Shown here: one piece after another, positions 6,827 to 10,702 of the stretch
Layout of the letters: every line of letters begins with the position of its first letter
How positions within the stretch are numbered: the stretch's first letter is position 1
The notes under the pieces: model-generated
The model's input: only the letters and a program-made list of their open reading frames with translations
What the model was told of the DNA's origin: nothing
The model's database searches: none
From: JBCCEV01 sp039030125
Lineage (GTDB): Bacteria > Pseudomonadota > Gammaproteobacteria > Ga0077536
Direction of reading: 5' to 3'
Length of the DNA stretch: 10,702 nt
Assembly (NCBI GenBank): GCA_039030125.1
Contig: JBCCEV010000149.1
Location: forward strand, 1 to 10,702
Made by a program: the position numbers and the translations under genes

Positions 6827-8777
6827 GCGAGAACTGCGAGAAAAATCGATCCACATCATCGAATTGCGAGGTCTGTGGCATTGCTGGCAGTGAGTTGATG
6901 AACGCACGCCCGTAGGAGCGTTTGGTGATGCGCGGATCAGCCAATACCAAAACGCCGTAATCGAGTTCATCGCGAATCAGGCGCCCAGCACCTTGCTTAA
7001 GCTGCATAACCGCCTCTGGGATTTGATAGTGGACAAAACCGCTCTCACCCCCGGCTTCGACTGCCTTGATTCGCGCCTTAACCACCGGGTCGTTAGGCAC
7101 CGCGAACGGTAGTTTGTCGATAATCACACACCTTAGCTGTTCACCGCGCACATCGACCCCTTCCCAAAACGTCGCCGTGCCCAGCAACACCGCATGAGGC
7201 AGATTGGCAAAACGATCAAGGAGAATCGACCTCGGCGCGTCGCCTTGAATGAGCAGCGGGTAGTCTATCTTGCCGGCCAGATGCTCGGCCGCAATCTGCA
7301 ATCCTCGATGGCTGGTGAACAGGAGAAATGCGTGGCCTTCGGTCCGCTCAAGAACCGGAACAACGGCGTCGATCAGTTGCTCGTGGAAGCCTTCCTCGTT
7401 GGGTTCCTTGTTGAGCGCCGGAAGATACATAAGGGAACGATTCTTGTAATCAAAGGGGCTATCCCAGATGGCATCATCGGCGGTGTCGATCCCCAAGCGG
7501 CGCTTAAAGTGCTCGAAGTGACCATCGACCGCTAATGTCGCCGAGGTCAAAATCCACGAGCAGCCAGACTCAGAAATTTGTTGCGCGAACCGATCGGCAA
7601 TCGAGATCGGCGTATTGTGCAATTGAAATCCACGGCTGGAACTTTGCAGCCATTGCACACTAAGTTGATTTTCGTCTGCGAGTGAAAACAATGCCCATGA
7701 GGCCGCCAGCGCTGCCGCCCGCTCAGCAGCTTTCTGCACCGCCGTGCCGCGCTCTGACATGAAGGCCAATTGCTCACCAAGCGCAATAAGCTGCGTACCA
7801 ATCTTGCCCATTTGGTCTTGTTGCAGGCCCGCACGGCGGCCGAACTCCCAAGCCACCCGACGTTCAGCGTTGCCGCTCAACTCTCGCCGCAGACGCTCTG
7901 CGTGACTATCTAATTCGACCAAAGCATCGAGCAGCTCGGGGGCGTCGTGAGCCTCTTCACGGACCGCACTGCCACAGTCACGGATGAAATCGCTCAGTTG
8001 CCGCGATGAGACAGATTCGCCAAAAAATAATGATGCAATATCGGGGATCTGGTGAGCCTCGTCGATCACCACGACTTGCGCTGTCGGCAACAGATCAGCG
8101 AACCCGGTTTCCTTTAGGACCATGTCGGCGAACAGCAGATGGTGATTAACCACCGCCAAATCGGCCGCAGCAGCATTGCGCCTGGCTCGCACGACAAAGC
8201 AGTCTTCATAGAAAGCACATTGTTGACCAGCGCAATTTTCAGTCGTCGAGGTGATTTGCACGCGCAGCGAAAAGTCCTCATCGAGCGCCTGGAGTTCGTC
8301 AAGATCGCCACTCACCGTGGTCTCGGACCAGCGCCTCACACGGGCCAGCACATCTTCGCGCGCCGGGTCTAGCGCGCTTTCAAGGCGCAGCAAACATAAA
8401 TAATTGGCACGTCCCTTGAGCATGGCGACGTCCAAGCTCACCTTGAGGGCTTCCAGGGCGACCGGAATATCGCGGAAATAAAGCTGGTCTTGCAGTGTCT
8501 TAGTCGCGGTTGAAAGTATCCCGCGCCGTCCCGACAACAGCATCGGCAACAAATAAGCCAGGGTCTTGCCGGTGCCGGTGCCGGCTTCACAAACCAAAAC
8601 CGCGTTTGCCTCAATGGTGGCGGCGACACGTTCAGCCATTTCGGTTTGAGGATCACGCGGGGCGAAACCTTCGAGAACTGCCGCAAGCGGACCATCTGGC
8701 GCGAAGCAGTCCAGTAACCGGAAACTGTATGGCGCGCCTGATCCACAGGCCGCTTCGCTGGAGGTTGCGCTGCTCAC
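6816..8777 (-). CDS. yoaA: ATP-dependent Fe-S DNA helicase, YoaA/DinG (XPD-like) family
   Basis: This is a superfamily 2 5'-3' DNA helicase related to XPD and DinG. E. coli YoaA works in replication repair together with the polymerase clamp-loader subunit HolC. Numbered from GTG at 8777 (653 residues; E. coli YoaA is about 636), the Walker A motif is AGTGTGKT (65-72). Four cysteines at about 128, 182, 187 and 193 (N-Y-L-C, then E-N-C-A-G-Q-Q-C and E-D-C) form the 4Fe-4S site. The DEAH box is VIDEAH (237-242), the late helicase motif is TATFWEGVDVRGE, and motif VI QGAGRLIR starts near 595. The start is uncertain. TTG 8819 and GTG 8816 would overlap the upstream gene, whereas GTG 8777 sits 10 bases after that gene's stop with GGAGG about 15 bases upstream. 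I see no LexA box in front of the operon. The 3' end overlaps the SLC13 gene tail to tail. Confidence 0.93.
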   Translation of the reverse strand: MSSATSSEAACGSGAPYSFRLLDCFAPDGPLAAVLEGFAPRDPQTEMAERVAATIEANAVLVCEAGTGTGKTLAYLLPMLLSGRRGILSTATKTLQDQLYFRDIPVALEALKVSLDVAMLKGRANYLCLLRLESALDPAREDVLARVRRWSETTVSGDLDELQALDEDFSLRVQITSTTENCAGQQCAFYEDCFVVRARRNAAAADLAVVNHHLLFADMVLKETGFADLLPTAQVVVIDEAHQIPDIASLFFGESVSSRQLSDFIRDCGSAVREEAHDAPELLDALVELDSHAERLRRELSGNAERRVAWEFGRRAGLQQDQMGKIGTQLIALGEQLAFMSERGTAVQKAAERAAALAASWALFSLADENQLSVQWLQSSSRGFQLHNTPISIADRFAQQISESGCSWILTSATLAVDGHFEHFKRRLGIDTADDAIWDSPFDYKNRSLMYLPALNKEPNEEGFHEQLIDAVVPVLERTEGHAFLLFTSHRGLQIAAEHLAGKIDYPLLIQGDAPRSILLDRFANLPHAVLLGTATFWEGVDVRGEQLRCVIIDKLPFAVPNDPVVKARIKAVEAGGESGFVHYQIPEAVMQLKQGAGRLIRDELDYGVLVLADPRITKRSYGRAFINSLPAMPQTSQFDDVDRFFSQFSPSP

Positions 8778-8787
8778 GAGTTTGAGC

Positions 8788-9234
8788 TCAGGCCTCCTCG
8801 CACCAAACGCGTTCACCAATAATTTTCAATCGAGCGATTGTCAGCGAACCGCGTTTGTTGGGTTGTTGCGCATCTAAATGCGCTTCGATAGCAGCGCGTT
8901 CGCAAGCGAAGATTTCGGTGGTTCGATAATTTTCATCCAGCAGCACCATGGCCAAGAGATCCCATTCGCGCTCAAGCTTCAATTGGCCGAGGCGGTGCCC
9001 ACCTTTGCGTTCGTCAAACACCACGCGACCTTTGATTAGCACGCGCCGCCCTTGCTGATCGACGGCATCGAATCCAAGTGCATCGTCGGGGGCGGGAGAG
9101 AGGTTCAGATAATTGACCGCGTCCGCAACCGCCAACTCACCGCTTACCGCCAGCGTTTTACCCGTTTCGCGGCGATACTCAGCGGCAACGCGACGCGTCT
9201 GCTCTATCAGCTCATCGAACCGGTAAACGCCCAT
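8788..9234 (-). CDS. Small PD-(D/E)xK-like protein of unknown function
   Basis: The protein has 148 residues, is soluble, and shows no signal peptide or membrane segment. I recognise the pattern of a widespread uncharacterised bacterial family (I believe DUF6998, but cannot confirm the identifier). Its hallmarks are E33 in S-G-E-L-A-V-A-D-A, D56 in L-G-F-D-A-V, K68 in V-L-I-K-G-R, a W-D-L-L-A-M-V-L-L-D strand and a C-terminal K-I-I-G-E-R-V-W. The E...D...K layout resembles a restriction-endonuclease-like fold, but the acidic residue of (D/E)xK is Leu66 here. Nuclease activity is therefore doubtful, and DNA binding without cleavage is possible. ATG at 9234 has GAGG about eight bases upstream. 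The gene precedes yoaA by about 10 bases, or overlaps it if the longer yoaA start is used, so the two are very likely one transcript. A separate promoter lies in the gap behind epmA. The function is unknown. Confidence 0.8.
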   Translation of the reverse strand: MGVYRFDELIEQTRRVAAEYRRETGKTLAVSGELAVADAVNYLNLSPAPDDALGFDAVDQQGRRVLIKGRVVFDERKGGHRLGQLKLEREWDLLAMVLLDENYRTTEIFACERAAIEAHLDAQQPNKRGSLTIARLKIIGERVWCEEA

Positions 9235-9259
9235 GGCAAGACCTCGCTAAGAGCGTAGG

Positions 9260-9287
9260 TTTATAGCATAAAATATTGAAATTTCAA
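9260..9287 (-). promoter_or_regulatory. Candidate extended -10 sigma70 promoter for the small gene and yoaA
   Basis: On the minus strand, TTGAAA (9282-9287, five of six -35 bases) is followed after 16 bases by TATAAA (9260-9265, five of six -10 bases). An extended TGC lies directly before it (9266-9268). Transcription would start near 9253, about 19 bases upstream of the ATG at 9234. It lies wholly within the AT-rich gap after epmA, so the small gene and yoaA can be expressed separately from efp-epmA. Confidence 0.6.
9276..9287. promoter_or_regulatory. Perfect 12-bp palindrome over the -35 element, possible operator
   Basis: TTGAAATTTCAA reads the same on both strands and includes the whole -35 hexamer of the promoter above. 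It starts right next to the epmA stop codon (9290-9292). A dimeric repressor bound here would block RNA polymerase. It could also be chance in AT-rich DNA. It does not match a LexA box. Confidence 0.35.
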
Positions 9288-9289
9288 GA

Positions 9290-10195
9290 TTATTCTAAGA
9301 AAGCCACCTCTGCCAATGAGGATGCCCCAGCAACGAGCATCAGAAGGCGGTCGACACCCAAAGCCACCCCCGCGGCGCCTGGCATGCCCGCTTGCAGAGC
9401 GCCTAACCAGCGCTCGTCGATGCGCCGCGCCGCATCGCCTTGGCGTTGCTCGTGTTCAAACAAAGCTTGTTGCTCGGTCGCGGAGGTAAGCTCGTGGTAA
9501 CCATTGGCGATCTCGACCCCGTCGATGATGAGTTCAAACCGTTCCGCCACAGGCATTCCATCTGTGGATAAGCGAGCGTAAGCACGCAACTCTGGCGGGA
9601 AATCCGATATGAAAACGCCCTTACCTTTCAGCGCGGCCGCGACCGGCACCGCAAACAAATACTCCAAGAGCATGGCGCGATCCTGCGTCGGCGTCTGAAA
9701 ACCGTGCTTGAGCGCCGCCTCGCACAGGGTCTGGGTCGCGCAATCAAGCGGGTTGAAACCGAGCACGCTCAAGCAAGCATCGCCGAATGTCCGGCGGCTG
9801 AGCGACAAGGCTGGCATCACCGTGGCCAACAGTGCTTGGACGTCATCCATTAATTGATGGTGATCAAAGCCGACCCGGTACCACTCCAAAAGCGTGAACT
9901 CCACGGCGTGATGAGTACCCGCTTCATCGTCGCGGTAAACCCGCGCAAGTTCGTAGATATCACCACTACCGGCGGCCAGTAGCCGCTTCATTGCTGATTC
10001 GGGCGAGGTCCTCAGAAAACGCTCGCCAACCGGCAAATTCCGAATCGCGGGTTCCAGTGACGGAAAGCGCAGCAGTGACGGCGTCGACACCTCTAATGCG
10101 CCGGTGCGAGCAAAATAATCGCGGATCTGAGCCAGCAACTCAGCGCGTGTGCGAAGTACGTCGGGTTCGACACCGGGGCGCCAGTCCAGCGCCAT
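9290..10195 (-). CDS. epmA: EF-P--(R)-beta-lysine ligase
   Basis: EpmA (GenX/PoxA/YjeA) is a class II lysyl-tRNA-synthetase paralogue that activates (R)-beta-lysine and attaches it to a conserved lysine of elongation factor P. The 301 residues contain only the catalytic core, without the tRNA anticodon-binding domain. Motif 2 appears as the T-S-P-E ... M-K-R-L-L-A-A-G-S-G-D-I-Y block with R-V-Y-R-D-D-E and E-F-T-L-L-E-W-Y-R. The substrate pocket includes E-I-A-N-G-Y-H-E-L. Motif 3 is GVALGVDRLLML near the C-terminus. Compared with E. coli EpmA (325 residues), the segment before T-S-P-E is about ten residues shorter and the C-terminal tail is cut by a few. The usual H-N-P-E-F is H-A-V-E-F here. 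ATG at 10195 begins six bases after the efp stop, with AGG close upstream, so efp and epmA form an operon. The partner aminomutase EpmB is not in the window. Confidence 0.95.
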   Translation of the reverse strand: MALDWRPGVEPDVLRTRAELLAQIRDYFARTGALEVSTPSLLRFPSLEPAIRNLPVGERFLRTSPESAMKRLLAAGSGDIYELARVYRDDEAGTHHAVEFTLLEWYRVGFDHHQLMDDVQALLATVMPALSLSRRTFGDACLSVLGFNPLDCATQTLCEAALKHGFQTPTQDRAMLLEYLFAVPVAAALKGKGVFISDFPPELRAYARLSTDGMPVAERFELIIDGVEIANGYHELTSATEQQALFEHEQRQGDAARRIDERWLGALQAGMPGAAGVALGVDRLLMLVAGASSLAEVAFLE

Positions 10196-10201
10196 ATCGA
10201 C

Positions 10202-10702
10202 CTAGCCTTCTTTCGCCCGGGAAACGTACTCGCCGCTACGCGTATCAATTTTTAGCAGCTCGCCTTCTTCAACGAATAAAGGCACCTTCACCACCGCACC
10301 GGTTTCCAGCGTCGCCGGTTTGGTACCGCCGCTCGCCGTATCACCCCGCACGCCAGGATCGGTTTGGCTGATCTGCAGGGTAACGAAATTAGGCGCGAGG
10401 ACCGAAATTGGCTCGCCGTTCCACAATGTCACATTGCACTCTTCTTGCCCTTTCAGCCATTGCGCGGCGTCGCCCATCGCGCCCGCGCTCGCACCCAATT
10501 GCTCAAATGTTTCGTTGTTCATGAAAAACCATTCGGTGCCGTCGCAGTAGAGGTATTGGAGTTCGATTTCGTGGACATCGGCGGCTTCCACCGACTCACC
10601 GGACTTCAATGTTTTTTCGATAACCCGCCCAGTCTTCAAGTTTTTGACCTTGATGCGGTTGAACGCTTGGCCCTTACCGGGCTTTACAAACTCGTTTTCG
10701 AC
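10202..10702 (-). CDS. efp: Elongation factor P (N-terminal about 24 residues outside the window)
   Basis: EF-P binds ribosomes stalled at consecutive prolines and restores peptide-bond formation. The frame is open to the right edge, giving 166 residues plus stop, against 188 in E. coli. The TTG at 10639 is an internal leucine codon, not the start. The visible N-terminal KOW-like domain contains E-F-V-K-P-G-K-G-Q-A-F. Its second lysine (codon 10675-10673) aligns with E. coli Lys34, the residue beta-lysylated by EpmA. Downstream come TEWFFMNNETFEQL (mid-protein OB domain), CNVTLWNGEPISV, and the C-terminal OB domain ending with DTRSGEYVSR, all strongly conserved. epmA follows after six bases, so the enzyme and its substrate are co-transcribed. 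The promoter and start codon lie beyond base 10702. Confidence 0.97.
   Translation of the reverse strand, partial: VENEFVKPGKGQAFNRIKVKNLKTGRVIEKTLKSGESVEAADVHEIELQYLYCDGTEWFFMNNETFEQLGASAGAMGDAAQWLKGQEECNVTLWNGEPISVLAPNFVTLQISQTDPGVRGDTASGGTKPATLETGAVVKVPLFVEEGELLKIDTRSGEYVSRAKEG

Overview
The window reads as chromosomal housekeeping DNA from a gammaproteobacterium, probably an uncultured lineage. Support for this comes from an E. coli-like EF-P next to its lysyl-ligase EpmA, a YoaA-type Fe-S helicase, a low-Mr thioredoxin reductase with a CATC centre and the dimeric all-alpha dUTPase. GC content is moderate. One gene departs from this: MetK looks more like the alphaproteobacterial form of the enzyme. 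I see no rRNA, tRNA, CRISPR array, insertion sequence or phage gene, and no gene-free stretch longer than about 120 bases.

Layout, left to right. Bases 1 to about 226 are a plus-strand piece of a type II topoisomerase B subunit (GyrB/ParE). It breaks abruptly into the 3'-truncated half of ahcY on the minus strand (about 221-910). This junction joins two broken essential genes of different base composition and is most likely an assembly or contig-end chimera. Next, all on the minus strand, come metK, immediately upstream of ahcY and presumably co-transcribed with it, and a PIG3-type quinone oxidoreductase with its own sigma70-like promoter. Divergent from the oxidoreductase is trxB. It converges on a minus-strand dUTPase gene, which is in turn divergent from an SLC13-family membrane transporter with two internal RCK_C (TrkA-C) domains. 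The transporter gene overlaps tail to tail with yoaA. From there to the right edge everything is minus strand: efp (5' end outside the window), epmA, a small nuclease-fold-like protein of unknown function, and yoaA.

Three functional groups stand out. MetK and AhcY form the S-adenosylmethionine synthesis and recycling arm. EF-P and EpmA form a translation-factor and modifying-enzyme pair; the EF-P lysine that EpmA modifies lies in the last 30 bases of the window. The nuclease-like small protein and the Fe-S helicase YoaA are spaced as an operon behind what looks like a separate promoter, and may work together on DNA. TrxB (reducing power for ribonucleotide reductase) and dUTPase are both linked to dNTP supply but are convergent, not an operon.

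I found no clear undescribed system. The points most worth checking are the GyrB/AhcY junction, the altered second substrate/ion-site motif in the SLC13 transporter, the small protein paired with YoaA, a perfect palindrome over its promoter, and the origin of MetK.
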